Under the pieces are notes generated by a model. That model had not been told where the DNA came from and made no database searches. It was given only the letters and a program-made list of their open reading frames with translations. DNA of 64,000 nt from Corticimicrobacter sp040137905 (GTDB lineage Bacteria > Pseudomonadota > Gammaproteobacteria > Burkholderiales > Burkholderiaceae_B), in assembly GCF_040137905.1 (NCBI RefSeq), contig NZ_JBEFDG010000088.1, positions 101,028 to 165,027 on the forward strand. The letters run 5' to 3'. Made by a program: the position numbers and the translations under genes. Shown piece by piece: positions 1 through 9,277 of the stretch (the stretch's first letter is position 1; each line of letters opens with the position of its first letter).

Positions 1-1208
1 TCGGCGTAGACGAGCCGCATGGTGCGTACATGTGAACCGAAATGACCACCCTCGATGAAGCGTGCCAGTGTGAGCTGCGGGATGGGCGCACTGTGCCCGT
101 CGAGCAGGGTGCGGGCCACTGTCATGGGGGAAACCAGGGAGGGGGGAAGGATCATGTAGCCGATGCGCAGACCGGGAAACAGCGATTTGGTGAAAGTGCC
201 GATGTAGATTGTGCGTTCGTAGGGATCGAGCCCCTGCACACAGGCCGTGGGCTTGCCCGCATAGTGGAATTCGCTGTCGTAGTCGTCTTCGATGATCCAG
301 CCCTGCTGTTGCCGGGCCCAATCGATAATGGCCAGGCGGCGCTGCAGCACCAGCGTCGCGCCGGTAGGAAACTGGTGCGAGGGGGTCAGGAATACTGCCT
401 TGGGAGGCGAGCTGGTCGCTCTGCCTGCATCGAGCAGGCAGTCCACCTGCAGGCCATCGGCATCCAGGGGGATGGGTACGCATTCCAGCCCGGCGGCGTC
501 GAATGCCTTGCGTGCGCCGTGATAGCCCGGATCTTCTACAAAGATACGGTCACCGGCATCAAGCAGCACTGTGGCGCACAGGGTCAGGGCCTGCTGTGAG
601 CTGGTCAGGATCAGGATGCGCTCGGGGGTGGCATGTGCACCGCGCTCGAGATTGACATAGTCGGCAATCGCCTGTCGCAGGGGCTCCATGCCTTGTGGAT
701 GGCTGTGCAGCAGGGCCTGGGTACCATATTGCTTCATCACCTGCCGTTGCAGCCTTTCCCAGGTCTGCAGCGGAAAACTGCGCGTTTCGGGTACACCGGG
801 CGCGAAAGGGCGTGAGAAAAGGAAGTCACGCACGCCACCCGCCTCGAACATCAAGGCACCACGCTGACTGAGTCTGGGCGCGATCACGATACGGCTTGTT
901 GTTTTCAGGGGCCGGCCATGCCTGGCCAGACGCTGGGCCTGCAACGATACAAAACTGCCACTGCCTGTTTTGCGCTCGATAAAACCTTCGGTGTGCAACT
1001 GGCCGTAGGCCGTTTCGATGGTATCGCGCGACACGCCCAGTGATTTTGCCAGCAGGCGCGAGGCAGGCAGGGGTTTGCCTGCCTGCAGGGTGCCATCCAC
1101 GATCAACTGACGGATGGCGCGCTGCACACGCAAGTGCAGGGGCAGGGCATGGTGCGCAGGATCACCGATCCAGGCCTTGACGGATTCAAGCTGGGCATGT
1201 TTGAACAA
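1..1208 (-). CDS. MocR/PdxR-family regulator (GntR HTH + aminotransferase-like domain), C-terminus cut by window start
   Basis: Reading the minus strand from about 1208, the frame stays open to the window edge. The N-terminus holds a GntR winged-helix domain (key stretches LHLRVQRAIRQLIVDG, SRDTIETAYGQL and ERKTGSGSFV). It is followed by a fold-type I aminotransferase domain with the PLP-lysine motif GTFTKSLFPGLRIGY and, near the edge, the usual MocR end GGHFGSHVRTMRLVYA. No ATG precedes the HTH in frame, so the TTG at 1208 is the best start. MocR proteins use PLP as effector-binding group and usually control a neighbouring gene; the divergent benE-like transporter is the likely target. Only a few tens of residues are missing. 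The effector is unknown. Confidence 0.85.
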   Translation of the reverse strand, partial: MFKHAQLESVKAWIGDPAHHALPLHLRVQRAIRQLIVDGTLQAGKPLPASRLLAKSLGVSRDTIETAYGQLHTEGFIERKTGSGSFVSLQAQRLARHGRPLKTTSRIVIAPRLSQRGALMFEAGGVRDFLFSRPFAPGVPETRSFPLQTWERLQRQVMKQYGTQALLHSHPQGMEPLRQAIADYVNLERGAHATPERILILTSSQQALTLCATVLLDAGDRIFVEDPGYHGARKAFDAAGLECVPIPLDADGLQVDCLLDAGRATSSPPKAVFLTPSHQFPTGATLVLQRRLAIIDWARQQQGWIIEDDYDSEFHYAGKPTACVQGLDPYERTIYIGTFTKSLFPGLRIGYMILPPSLVSPMTVARTLLDGHSAPIPQLTLARFIEGGHFGSHVRTMRLVYA

Positions 1209-1230
1209 AATTGGTCTGTATCTAGTATAA

Positions 1231-1258
1231 AAAATGGATGGGTATGGCAGTCCATTTT
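1231..1258. promoter_or_regulatory. Inverted repeat between MocR-type gene and benE (candidate operator)
   Basis: AAAATGGA at 1231-1238 is mirrored exactly by TCCATTTT at 1251-1258, with a 12-base spacer. It lies in the roughly 110-base divergent promoter region, just upstream of the MocR-type start and benE. Position and symmetry suit a regulator site; the assignment is inference. Confidence 0.4.
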
Positions 1259-1318
1259 AAAGATATAAATAGGTCTTGCACATCATTTCACTCATGCCGC
1301 AGGAGTCATTTTCAGGTC

Positions 1319-2539
1319 ATGTCATCCGTATCCTCTTTTTCATCCGTTCGCTGGCGTGATCTGGCACATCCGGTGGTGGCCGCTCTGGTTTCCGTTATCG
1401 TCAATTATGGTGGCACTTTCATCCTGGTTTTTCAGGCGGCCAAGGTGGCTGGTCTCAGCCCGGAGATGACGGCTTCGTGGGTCTGGTCGATTTCGATAGG
1501 CGTCGGGGTCACGGGGATCGTGTTGAGCTGGGTGTCCCGCGAACCCATCATTACGGCATGGTCGACACCCGCAGCGGCATTCCTGGTCACGGCTCTGGGG
1601 CATACACCCTATGCCGAGGCAGTAGGTGCCTACATGATCTCGGCCGTTGCGTTCGTGGTGCTGGGGCTGTCGGGTTGGTTCGAGCGCGTCATCCGGTTGA
1701 TTCCGCCCGGTGTGGCGGCCGGGTTGCTGGCGGGTATCCTGTTGCAATTCGGTATCAAGGCCTTTGGCGGCATGAGTATCGATCCCTGGCTGGCTGGCAT
1801 GCTGATTGTTTCCTATGTCGTGTTGAAAAGGTTCAGTGCACGTTATGCCGTGGTGGGCATTCTGGTGCTGGGACTGGCTTTTCTGTTGATCCAGAACCGT
1901 GTTGACCTGTCGGGGATGCGCCTGGCCCTGGCGGCACCGATCTTCACGCCGCCGGCCTTTTCCCTCAATGCTCTGTTGAGCGTGGCGTTGCCGCTGTTCC
2001 TGATCACGCTGACGGGCCAGTACATGCCGGGCATGCTGGTGCTGCGCAATGATGGTTTCAGGACCCGTGCCGATCCGATCGTCAGTCTGACTGGATTCGG
2101 GTCGCTGCTGATGGCACCATTCGGTTCGCATGCTTTCAACATCGCGGCCATCACGGCAGCCATCTGCACGGGACGTGAAGCCCATGAAGACCCCTCAAAG
2201 CGCTGGATTGCCGGTATTGCCGCTGGGGTGTTCTATATTCTTGTTGGAATATTCGGTGTCACACTGGCGACCATATTCATGGCATTCCCAGCAACCTTCA
2301 TCACCACGTTGGCAGGCCTGGCGCTGCTGGGCACGATTGGTGGCAGTCTGGCCAGCGCCATGATTGATGCCAGAACGCGCGAAGCTGCACTGATCACTTT
2401 TCTGGCGGCAGCTGCCAATATCACACTGTTGGGGATCGGTGGTGCCTTCTGGGGACTGATGATTGGACTGGTCGCCTATGTGGTGCTCAATGGCCAGTGG
2501 AGATGCCGGAAATCGACAGCACCGGCACCGAGGGTCTAA
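1319..2539 (+). CDS. benE: BenE-family benzoate/H+ symporter
   Basis: A 406-residue polytopic inner-membrane protein with the BenE family layout of about 10-12 hydrophobic segments. Family stretches include SVIVNYGGTFILVFQAA near the N-terminus, ITAWSTPAAAFLVTA in the second helix pair and FGSHAFNIAAITAAICTG in the later half. BenE carries benzoate inward with protons. I chose the ATG at 1319 because the frame upstream lacks family sequence and an AGGAG lies at 1301-1305 (spacing is long, so the start is not certain). It is divergent from a MocR-type regulator. No benzoate dioxygenase or catechol genes are in the window, so the true substrate may be another aromatic acid. Confidence 0.85.
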   Translation: MSSVSSFSSVRWRDLAHPVVAALVSVIVNYGGTFILVFQAAKVAGLSPEMTASWVWSISIGVGVTGIVLSWVSREPIITAWSTPAAAFLVTALGHTPYAEAVGAYMISAVAFVVLGLSGWFERVIRLIPPGVAAGLLAGILLQFGIKAFGGMSIDPWLAGMLIVSYVVLKRFSARYAVVGILVLGLAFLLIQNRVDLSGMRLALAAPIFTPPAFSLNALLSVALPLFLITLTGQYMPGMLVLRNDGFRTRADPIVSLTGFGSLLMAPFGSHAFNIAAITAAICTGREAHEDPSKRWIAGIAAGVFYILVGIFGVTLATIFMAFPATFITTLAGLALLGTIGGSLASAMIDARTREAALITFLAAAANITLLGIGGAFWGLMIGLVAYVVLNGQWRCRKSTAPAPRV

Positions 2540-2614
2540 GCTGTGGCACATCGGGATCGATGTGCCTGCTGCCCAGGTCCGGTCAGATCAACCTCATACG
2601 GAGAAAATGCGTTC

Positions 2615-3328
2615 ATGAAAACTGCGATTGCCATTCGACACCTGGCTTTTGAGGATCTCGGCACCTTTGAGTCCGTCCTGGTGGACCGAGGCTATGCCGT
2701 GCATTATCTGGATGCGGCGCTTGACGAGCTGTCTGACTCGGGCATTGCAGACGCGGATCTTCTGGTTGTGCTGGGTGGACCGATTGGTGCCTTTGACGAG
2801 GCGCTCTATCCCTTCGTCAAAGACGAATTGGCACTGATCCAGCAGCGACTGGACACGGGGCGGCCATTGCTGGGCATCTGCCTGGGGGCTCAGTTGATCG
2901 CCCGTGCGCTGGGTGCCGGTGTGGCCAGCATGGGCGTGAAGGAAATCGGCTTTGCGCCGTTGATGCTGACGCCGGAAGGTGAGGCATCGCCACTGGCGCA
3001 GTTGGGCAGTGTGCCGGTATTGCACTGGCATGGTGACCGTTTCGAGATACCTGCCAATGCAGTACGGCTGGCGGGCACACAGATTTGTACCAATCAGGCT
3101 TTCATGCTGGGTACACAGGTATTGGCGTTGCAGTGCCATCTGGAGGCAAACCCCGAGCAGATCGAGCGCTGGCTGCTGGGGCACGCCTGCGAGCTGGCAC
3201 AGGCAGGCATTGATCCCCGTTCATTGCGAAGTGACGCCCATGCCAGGCTCTCCGACCTGCCTCAGGCTGCAGCGGCAGTGTTGCAGTGCTGGCTTGATTT
3301 GGCTGAAAGCGCGGCTACCCAAACCTGA
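2615..3328 (+). CDS. Class I glutamine amidotransferase (GMP synthase-like)
   Basis: A 237-residue stand-alone GATase1 domain. The nucleophile elbow LLGICLGAQLIARALG puts the catalytic Cys at residue 89; later ALQCHLEANP supplies the His-x-Glu pair, and the WHGD stretch is typical of the GMP-synthase-like subfamily. These proteins hydrolyse glutamine or related gamma-glutamyl compounds; the physiological acceptor is usually unknown. The start at 2615 has GGAGA at 2600-2604. It follows benE by 75 bases and could be co-transcribed, but nothing ties the functions together. It could also be a gamma-glutamyl hydrolase of the PuuD type, although the shorter length favours the first name. Confidence 0.8.
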   Translation: MKTAIAIRHLAFEDLGTFESVLVDRGYAVHYLDAALDELSDSGIADADLLVVLGGPIGAFDEALYPFVKDELALIQQRLDTGRPLLGICLGAQLIARALGAGVASMGVKEIGFAPLMLTPEGEASPLAQLGSVPVLHWHGDRFEIPANAVRLAGTQICTNQAFMLGTQVLALQCHLEANPEQIERWLLGHACELAQAGIDPRSLRSDAHARLSDLPQAAAAVLQCWLDLAESAATQT

Positions 3329-3366
3329 GCGTGGAGGCCTGGCGGCTGTGGTCGTCGAAACGACAG

Positions 3367-4410
3367 TCAGCGGGCCCCTATGGCGGCCGCGCATTCGCCA
3401 ATCAATGCCGGGCCGCGATAGATCAGGCCGGTATACAACTGCACGGCATCGGCCCCGGCCGCGATTTTTTCCCTGGCCTGTGGGCCGGACAGAATGCCGC
3501 CCACGCCGATGATGGCAAGTGCTGACCCGGCCCGCTCACGCAGGCGAGAAATGACGCGCAGCGATAGCTCATGCACGGGCGCACCGGAAAGCCCGCCGGT
3601 TTCTTCGGCGTGCTTCAGTCCCTTTACCGGCTCGCGCGACAGTGTGGTGTTGGTGGCAATGATGCCATCGATGCCGTGGCGCAATACCGTGTCGGCAATC
3701 TGGTCAACCTGCTCGTCCGTCAGGTCCGGGGCGATTTTCACGACCAGCGGCACCTGGCGCGCATGTTGCTGGGCCAGTTCCTGGCGGCGTGCCTGCAGGG
3801 CCGCCAGCAGTTGCTCAAGTTCGTCGCCGCCCTGCAGGGCACGCAGATTCTTGGTGTTGGGGGAGGAAATGTTGACCGTGACGTAGTCGGCGTGGGGATA
3901 GACGCCATCCAGTCCCAGCAGGTAGTCATCCACCGCCTGCTCGATGGGGGTATCTGCGTTCTTGCCGATGTTCAGTCCGACGATGCCGCCCTGGCTGCGC
4001 CAGGTGCTGCGCGAGATGTTGTCCAGAAAGGCGGCCAGCCCCTGGTTGTTGAACCCCAGCCGGTTGATCAGTGCCTGTGCCGCTGGCAGCCTGAACATGC
4101 GCGGTTTGGGGTTGCCTGGCTGCGGGCGTGGCGTGACCGTGCCGACTTCCACGAACCCGAAGCCCAGGTTGGCGAGGGCGTCGATGTGCGCCCCGTTCTT
4201 GTCCAGGCCGGCGGCCAGGCCGATCGGGTTGCGCAGTTTGAGGCCCATCAGGGTGCAGGGGGCGGACGGTTCTGCATGCAATATGGCGCGAGTCAGCCGG
4301 CAGTCATAGGCACGTTGCAGGTTGGTCAGCGTTTTCTCGTGCGCGACTTCAGGGTCCAGGGCGAACAGGCTCGGGCGGAGCAGGGGATAGACGGAATGCA
4401 ACAGGGACAT
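3367..4410 (-). CDS. pyrD: Dihydroorotate dehydrogenase (quinone), class 2
   Basis: Oxidises dihydroorotate to orotate in pyrimidine synthesis, passing electrons through FMN to membrane quinone. The 347-residue product has the class 2 N-terminal helix (MSLLHSVYPLLRPSLFALDP), then NPIGLAAGLDKNG, the FMN/substrate motif VNISSPNTKNL and the catalytic-base region, ending in VQLYTGLIYRGP. Ser in the NISSPNT region is the class 2 base. The start at 4410 gives normal family length; the open frame upstream is bpt in another frame. It lies 25 bases after bpt and is the last gene of a minus-strand run Nudix-aat-bpt-pyrD. Confidence 0.95.
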   Translation of the reverse strand: MSLLHSVYPLLRPSLFALDPEVAHEKTLTNLQRAYDCRLTRAILHAEPSAPCTLMGLKLRNPIGLAAGLDKNGAHIDALANLGFGFVEVGTVTPRPQPGNPKPRMFRLPAAQALINRLGFNNQGLAAFLDNISRSTWRSQGGIVGLNIGKNADTPIEQAVDDYLLGLDGVYPHADYVTVNISSPNTKNLRALQGGDELEQLLAALQARRQELAQQHARQVPLVVKIAPDLTDEQVDQIADTVLRHGIDGIIATNTTLSREPVKGLKHAEETGGLSGAPVHELSLRVISRLRERAGSALAIIGVGGILSGPQAREKIAAGADAVQLYTGLIYRGPALIGECAAAIGAR

Positions 4411-4435
4411 GGTCGGAGATGAGGCGCTGTGCCAG

Positions 4436-5155
4436 TCAGGGCTGCGTTGGCAGGATATCCTGCCAGGTCCCATTGCGGCGGACCTGCAGCGGTTGGAATC
4501 GGATCTTGTATGCCATTTTACGACTGTTCTCGATCCAGTATCCCAGATAGAGCCACGACAGGCCCAGGCGACGACACAGTTCAATCTGCCACAGAATGGC
4601 ATAGGTACCCAGGCTGCCGGGCGCATCGGGATCGTAGAAGGTATAGACGGCCGACAGCCCCTGGTCCAGCATGTCGATCAGCGACACCATCACGACCCGC
4701 CCGTCTGCATCGCGGAATTCCGCCAATTGTGTCTGGACGCTGGACTCGAGCAGGAAGCCTGCATATTGGGCGCGATCGTCTTCATCCATGCCGCCGCCAG
4801 GATGGCGAGCCTGCTGATAGCGCAGGTAGAGCGCGTAATGTTCCGGCGACCAGTATGGCGACGCAAGCGTGGCCGACAGGGCCTGATGGTGCCGTGTCCA
4901 GCAGCGGCGCTGGCTGCGGTCCGGACGGAAATGCGCGGCATCGACCCGTACCGGCTGGCATGCCTGGCAGTGATCGCAGTGCGGGCGGTAGACAAAGCTG
5001 CCGCTGCGCCGGAAACCATGTTCGATCAGTTCGTCATAGGCCGGGGCGTGGATCAGTTCTGCCGGAGCGGCGACCTGGGAGCGAGCCTGCCTGCCTGGCA
5101 GGTAGCTGCAGGGATAGGGGGCGGTCGTATAGAGCCGTATCGTCTGCTGGGTCAT
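4436..5155 (-). CDS. bpt: Aspartate/glutamate leucyltransferase (bacterial ATE-like)
   Basis: Bpt transfers Leu from Leu-tRNA to proteins with N-terminal Asp or Glu, making them N-end-rule substrates for ClpS/ClpAP. The 239-residue protein has the N-terminal ATE domain with the Cys cluster seen in CSYLPGRQA and YRPHCDHCQACQPVRV, and the C-terminal GNAT-like part with VYTFYDPDAPGSLGTYAILW and YLGYWIENSRKMAYK. Its ATG overlaps the aat stop as ATGA (5152-5155), indicating translational coupling with the sister transferase, an arrangement known from many proteobacteria. Confidence 0.95.
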   Translation of the reverse strand: MTQQTIRLYTTAPYPCSYLPGRQARSQVAAPAELIHAPAYDELIEHGFRRSGSFVYRPHCDHCQACQPVRVDAAHFRPDRSQRRCWTRHHQALSATLASPYWSPEHYALYLRYQQARHPGGGMDEDDRAQYAGFLLESSVQTQLAEFRDADGRVVMVSLIDMLDQGLSAVYTFYDPDAPGSLGTYAILWQIELCRRLGLSWLYLGYWIENSRKMAYKIRFQPLQVRRNGTWQDILPTQP

Positions 5156-5892
5156 GCCGGAAAGGGAGATATGGAACCGTCCAGTCTCAACTGTCCGGCC
5201 TGCCAGGGCAGGGACGGTTGGGGTATCAATCGTGCCAGCAGGTCCTTGAAATCCTGTCGGGGCATGGCACGTGCGCCCAGGCTGCCGAGGTGGCGCGTCT
5301 GCTGCTGGCAGTCGATGGCCGGGGCGTCGTGGCGGCGTAAAAAGGCGATCAGATGCGCCAGGGCGATCTTCGATCCGTCAGGCAGGCGGGTGAACATGGA
5401 TTCGCCATAGAACATCCGGCCCAGAGAAACGCCATACAGGCCGGCACTCAGGGTGTCGTCGATCCAGAGTTCGACGCTGTGTGCCAGTCCCTGGCGATGC
5501 AATTGCGCATAAGCCTGCCGAACGGGGGCTGTGATCCATGTGCCGGGCTGGCCGGCACGCGGGGCAGCGCATTCGGCCATGACCTGCTCGAATGCCCGAT
5601 CCACGCAGACCCTGAGATGCCCGGATTGGGCCTGCCGCTCGATCTGGCGCAGTTTCTTGGAAAGCGAGTGTGAGCACTTGAAGTCGTCCGTAGCCAGCAC
5701 CATGCGCGGGTCAGGGCTCCACCAAAGCACGGGTTCGCCGTCGTTGAACCAGGGGAAAATACCTTGCCGGTAGGCCGCATGCAGCCGTTCCGGCGTCAGT
5801 TCCAGGCCGGCTGCCAGCAAGCCGTCAGGCTCGCGCAGCGCCTGTTCGACGGGCGGAAACGGGGTGCCGCTTTCCAGCCATGTCAATGACAT
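5152..5892 (-). CDS. aat: Leucyl/phenylalanyl-tRNA--protein transferase
   Basis: Aat adds Leu or Phe from aminoacyl-tRNA to N-terminal Lys or Arg in the N-end-rule pathway. The 246-residue product shows the family marks FPPVEQALREPDGLLAAG, AYRQGIFPWFNDGEPVLWWS and DPRMVL near the N-terminus, then GLYGVSLGRMFYGESMF and the H-L-I-A region before the end. Length matches the family (230-250). It starts 13 bases after the Nudix gene and overlaps bpt by four bases, so the three probably share one transcript. Confidence 0.96.
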   Translation of the reverse strand: MSLTWLESGTPFPPVEQALREPDGLLAAGLELTPERLHAAYRQGIFPWFNDGEPVLWWSPDPRMVLATDDFKCSHSLSKKLRQIERQAQSGHLRVCVDRAFEQVMAECAAPRAGQPGTWITAPVRQAYAQLHRQGLAHSVELWIDDTLSAGLYGVSLGRMFYGESMFTRLPDGSKIALAHLIAFLRRHDAPAIDCQQQTRHLGSLGARAMPRQDFKDLLARLIPQPSLPWQAGQLRLDGSISPFPA

Positions 5893-5905
5893 GCGATCCC
5901 CACGA

Positions 5906-6481
5906 TCAGTGTCTTGGCAGGGCGTAGTGGTGCACGTCGAAATACCCCTTGCTGCGATCTTCCAGGAAATGGCGCAGCGTCGTGCTGACGGTCTGGAACG
6001 ACAGGTTGTCCCAGGGGATCTCGCTCTCGTCGTAAAACCGGGCTTCGAGGCTTTCTGGGCCGGGATCGAGGTCCGGGCCGAGGGCTTCCGCCAGAAAGTA
6101 GAAATGTACCTGGTTGACTTCGGGGACGTCGATCACCGTGAAGAGTTTACCCAGCTCGATGCGGGCACCGGACTCTTCGCGTGTCTCGCGCAGTGCGCCC
6201 TGGGCCGTGCTTTCGTCCAGCTCCATGAAGCCGGCGGGCAGGGTCCAGGTGTCGTAGCGCGGCTCGATGGCGCGCCGGCACAGCAGGATACGGTTCTGCC
6301 AGACCGGAATGGTGCCGACGACCATCAGGGGATTCTGGTAATGGACCGAGCCGCAGTGGTGGCACAGGTAGCGTACCCGGTTGTCATCGGGTGGGATATC
6401 CCTGGACAGGCCATGGCCACAGTGGCTGCAGAAACGCAGCTCGGCCGATGCAGGGTGGTAGAAAGCGGTGGAAGGTTCCAT
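5906..6481 (-). CDS. Nudix hydrolase with N-terminal zinc ribbon
   Basis: A 191-residue hydrolase of nucleoside-diphosphate-linked compounds. Residues 17-45 contain two CxxC pairs (CSHCG and CHHCG) that form a zinc ribbon as in NudC-like proteins. The Nudix box is intact: GFMELDESTAQGALRETREE followed by SGA, supplying the metal-binding glutamates. It lacks the full NudC C-terminal motif, so NADH or decapping activity is not assured; FAD, ADP-ribose or other substrates are possible. It is placed 26 bases after the S9 peptidase gene and 13 before aat. Confidence 0.88.
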   Translation of the reverse strand: MEPSTAFYHPASAELRFCSHCGHGLSRDIPPDDNRVRYLCHHCGSVHYQNPLMVVGTIPVWQNRILLCRRAIEPRYDTWTLPAGFMELDESTAQGALRETREESGARIELGKLFTVIDVPEVNQVHFYFLAEALGPDLDPGPESLEARFYDESEIPWDNLSFQTVSTTLRHFLEDRSKGYFDVHHYALPRH

Positions 6482-6507
6482 GCTGGCGTTCCGGGCGTAT
6501 TGCGATG

Positions 6508-8451
6508 TCAGGGTTTGAGGTGTTCGGTCAGGAAGCGTTCCATGGCTTCGTAGAACTCGAACTTGTTCTCGTCGTTGTGGAAGCCGTGGCCCTCGTTGTC
6601 CTTGACCATGTACTCGACCTCGATGCCACGCTGGCGCAGCGCCTCCACCATCTGGTCGCTTTCGGCCTTGTTGACGCGAGGATCCTGGGCACCCTGCGCG
6701 ATGAACAACGGCGTGCGGATGCGCTCGGCATTCAGCGCGGGCGAGGTAGCGGCCAGGCGTTCGTGGTCATGCTCGGGATGGCCCACCATCTCGTACAGCT
6801 TGGGCATGATCGGCTTCCAGTAGGGGGGAACCGTATTCATGAAGGTCAACAGGTTGGAGACGCCGACATAATCGACGGCGGCGGCATACAGCTCGGGCGT
6901 ATAGGTAATGCCGGCCAGTGTGGCGTAGCCCCCATAGCTGCCGCCATAGATGCCGATGCGCGACGGATCGGCAATGCCTTGTTCGACCAGCCAGTTCACA
7001 CCGTCGGTGATGTCGTCCTGCATGCTCAGGCCCCACTGGCCGAAGCCGGCTTCCCAGAAGGCCCGGCCATAGCCAGTCGAGCCCCGGAAATTGATCTGCA
7101 GTACGCAGAAGCCCCGGTTGGCCAGGAACTGCGCCTCGGGGTTGTAGCCCCAGCTGTCGCGGGCCCAGGGGCCGCCGTGCGGATTGACCACGCAGGCCAG
7201 GTCGCGGGCCTGCTTGCCCGGTGGCAGGGTCAGGTAGCCGTGCAGGATCAGGCCATCACGGCTGGTGTATTGGACGGGCTGTACCTGTGCCATTGCCTGT
7301 TCGGGAATCCAGGGGTTGATGTCGCCGAGCTTGTCCAGGCTGTCGGCATCGACGTCGTAGATGTAGCGGGCACCTGGCGTGCGGTCATTCCAGGCGGCGA
7401 CGACCAGCTTGCGTTCGTCGCGGGTGGCGCTCTGAGGGGTGATCTCGTAGCCGGGCAGGCGGCCGTGCAGGCGTGCGAACAGCTTTTCGGTGCTGTCGTC
7501 GAAGAAGTGCTGCTGCGGCGTGCTGGTCTGGTAATAGGCCGAGGTCAGGACCTTGCGCAGGCGCGAATAGGCTGCACCGTCCAGATCGACCTCGGCGGTT
7601 TCGAAGACCAGTTCTTCTTGGTCGGGCCGTGCCGGATCGATGATCACCAGGGCGATCTTGTCGCGGCCGCGATTGCTTAGTGCATAGAGCTTGCGGTCAT
7701 CGAACGTGAAGAACAGCGGACTGACCGTGGTCTTGAAATCAACCGTGGCCAGCGTGCGGAAATCGTCCTCTTCGCTGTCGCGATACAGCAGGGTGGAATT
7801 GAGTCCGTCGGTGGCGATGGCGGCACGGATGCGGCCCTGGTGGTCGGTTTGCCAGCCCAGGATGTTGCCGGGATTCTCGGCGACGCGTACCGAGGTGCCA
7901 TTGCGCAGATTGTAACGATAGACGTCGAAGACCATCGGCTCGCGCTGGTTGTGGCTGATGAGGATGTGGTCGGGATCATCCTCGAGATCATCTTCGATGC
8001 CGGCGCGCACGCCTTCGAAGGGCGTGAGATCGGTGATCTTGCCGGTAGGCACATCCACGGCCACGACGTGGAAGTTCTCGTCGCCACCGAAATCCTTCTG
8101 GAACAGGATGGTGTCATCGCCTTTCCAGGCATAGCTGCTGATGTCGCGCGCGCTTTCTGCCGTCAGCAGGCGCGGCTCGCCGACCGGACGGCTACCCTCG
8201 AGGGCCTGCACATGGATATTCATGCGCGGCGGCTGGCCATCAATGGACACGGGTTGCATGAAGCTGAGCATGCGACCGCCATCGGACAGGCGGAAATGGC
8301 TTTTCTCGGGGTTGCGGAAGAAGTCGCGCAGTGGGTACTGTGCCGGGGCCTCTGCGGTGGCTGCACCCTGCGGTGCGCCCGCGCATCCGGCGACGCCGAA
8401 GGCAATACCGACCATGGCGGCGGCGAGAATGCCGTTGCTGCGTGAAATCAT
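6508..8451 (-). CDS. S9 family prolyl oligopeptidase-type peptidase, lipoprotein
   Basis: A 647-residue serine peptidase. The N-terminus has a signal sequence ending in the lipobox VAGC, so it should be a lipoprotein of the cell envelope. An N-terminal beta-propeller region (about residues 45-390) precedes the alpha/beta hydrolase domain. The triad is visible: Ser in GIYGGSYGGYATLAG, Asp in AQGAQDPRVNKAE and His in NEGHGFHND. Start 8451 is chosen over an upstream in-frame ATG because a GGGGG ribosome site directly precedes it and the signal peptide begins there. Probable role is clean-up of short peptides outside the inner membrane. Confidence 0.9.
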   Translation of the reverse strand: MISRSNGILAAAMVGIAFGVAGCAGAPQGAATAEAPAQYPLRDFFRNPEKSHFRLSDGGRMLSFMQPVSIDGQPPRMNIHVQALEGSRPVGEPRLLTAESARDISSYAWKGDDTILFQKDFGGDENFHVVAVDVPTGKITDLTPFEGVRAGIEDDLEDDPDHILISHNQREPMVFDVYRYNLRNGTSVRVAENPGNILGWQTDHQGRIRAAIATDGLNSTLLYRDSEEDDFRTLATVDFKTTVSPLFFTFDDRKLYALSNRGRDKIALVIIDPARPDQEELVFETAEVDLDGAAYSRLRKVLTSAYYQTSTPQQHFFDDSTEKLFARLHGRLPGYEITPQSATRDERKLVVAAWNDRTPGARYIYDVDADSLDKLGDINPWIPEQAMAQVQPVQYTSRDGLILHGYLTLPPGKQARDLACVVNPHGGPWARDSWGYNPEAQFLANRGFCVLQINFRGSTGYGRAFWEAGFGQWGLSMQDDITDGVNWLVEQGIADPSRIGIYGGSYGGYATLAGITYTPELYAAAVDYVGVSNLLTFMNTVPPYWKPIMPKLYEMVGHPEHDHERLAATSPALNAERIRTPLFIAQGAQDPRVNKAESDQMVEALRQRGIEVEYMVKDNEGHGFHNDENKFEFYEAMERFLTEHLKP

Positions 8452-8647
8452 GAAACCCCCAGTCAAAATAATTGCAAACCGGGATATTATGCCGCAGTCG
8501 GGCATGGCATGATATTACGCAAGCGCGGTCCTGGTTTCAGTAATGCATGACGGTCACGCCTTGTTAAATACGGAAACTGAACATCCGCTGCCATCCGCTG
8601 TCTAATCATGCGGCGATCATGAACGGATATTGTCCGAGGAGCTTACT

Positions 8648-9163
8648 ATGAATACACGATTCCAGGTCGAAGGCCAGCGTCCGGGCCATGCCCGGCCCGT
8701 GCGCTGGATGGTGCTGGGCAGTATGTTGCTGGCCGTCACGCTGGCAGCCGGTTGCGCCAACCGGAGCGCATCAAGCGCCGTCTATACCTACGACCAGGCC
8801 CAGCGCGAGCAGATCGTGCGCTATGGCACGGTCATGGGTGTGCGCAACATCACGCTCCAGGACGACAAGTCCAGTGGTGCCGGCGTGATCGGTGGTGGTG
8901 CGCTGGGCGGCGTGGCCGGCAGTGCCATCGGCGGAGGGACGGGCCGTACCCTGGCAACCGTGGGCGGGGTCATCCTGGGCGCGCTGGCCGGCAATGCCAT
9001 CGAGAACCAGGCTGGTCGCAGTGCCGGCTACGAAATCACCGTGCAACTTGACAATGGCGAAACCCGCGTGATTGCGCAGGAAGCGGATGTGCCCATCAAT
9101 GTTGGCCAGCGTGTGCGCGTGGTTAGCGGCGCAGGTCCGACCCGCGTGGCACCGGTGCAGTAG
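8648..9163 (+). CDS. Glycine-zipper outer membrane lipoprotein (SlyB/Pcp-like)
   Basis: A 171-residue protein with a signal peptide ending in the lipobox LAAGC. The middle (about residues 78-120) is a glycine-zipper 2TM domain: GVIGGGALGGVAGSAIGGG and further GxxxG repeats up to ALAGNAIENQAG. The C-terminal 50 residues (YEITVQLDNGETRVIAQ, VGQRVRVV) are the typical SlyB tail. Start 8648 is supported by GAGGAG at 8636-8641; the longer frame lacks one. SlyB-type proteins stabilise the outer membrane and often respond to low magnesium. A terminator follows at 9197. Confidence 0.9.
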   Translation: MNTRFQVEGQRPGHARPVRWMVLGSMLLAVTLAAGCANRSASSAVYTYDQAQREQIVRYGTVMGVRNITLQDDKSSGAGVIGGGALGGVAGSAIGGGTGRTLATVGGVILGALAGNAIENQAGRSAGYEITVQLDNGETRVIAQEADVPINVGQRVRVVSGAGPTRVAPVQ

Positions 9164-9196
9164 GGCATTTTGCCAGGGCCGTTGGAGGCCATTCGC

Positions 9197-9225
9197 AAAA
9201 AAGCCGGGAATCCCCCGGCTTTTTT
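9197..9225 (+). terminator. Rho-independent terminator after the SlyB-like gene
   Basis: A-run, stem GCCGGG/CCCGGC, short loop and T-run. It is symmetric and sits between convergent genes, so it can end transcription from both the lipoprotein gene and yggT. Confidence 0.85.
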
Positions 9226-9277
9226 GCAATCAACGATCATGATCGGTCGTGTCTGTTCCGGCCATGAGCAGGCGGAT

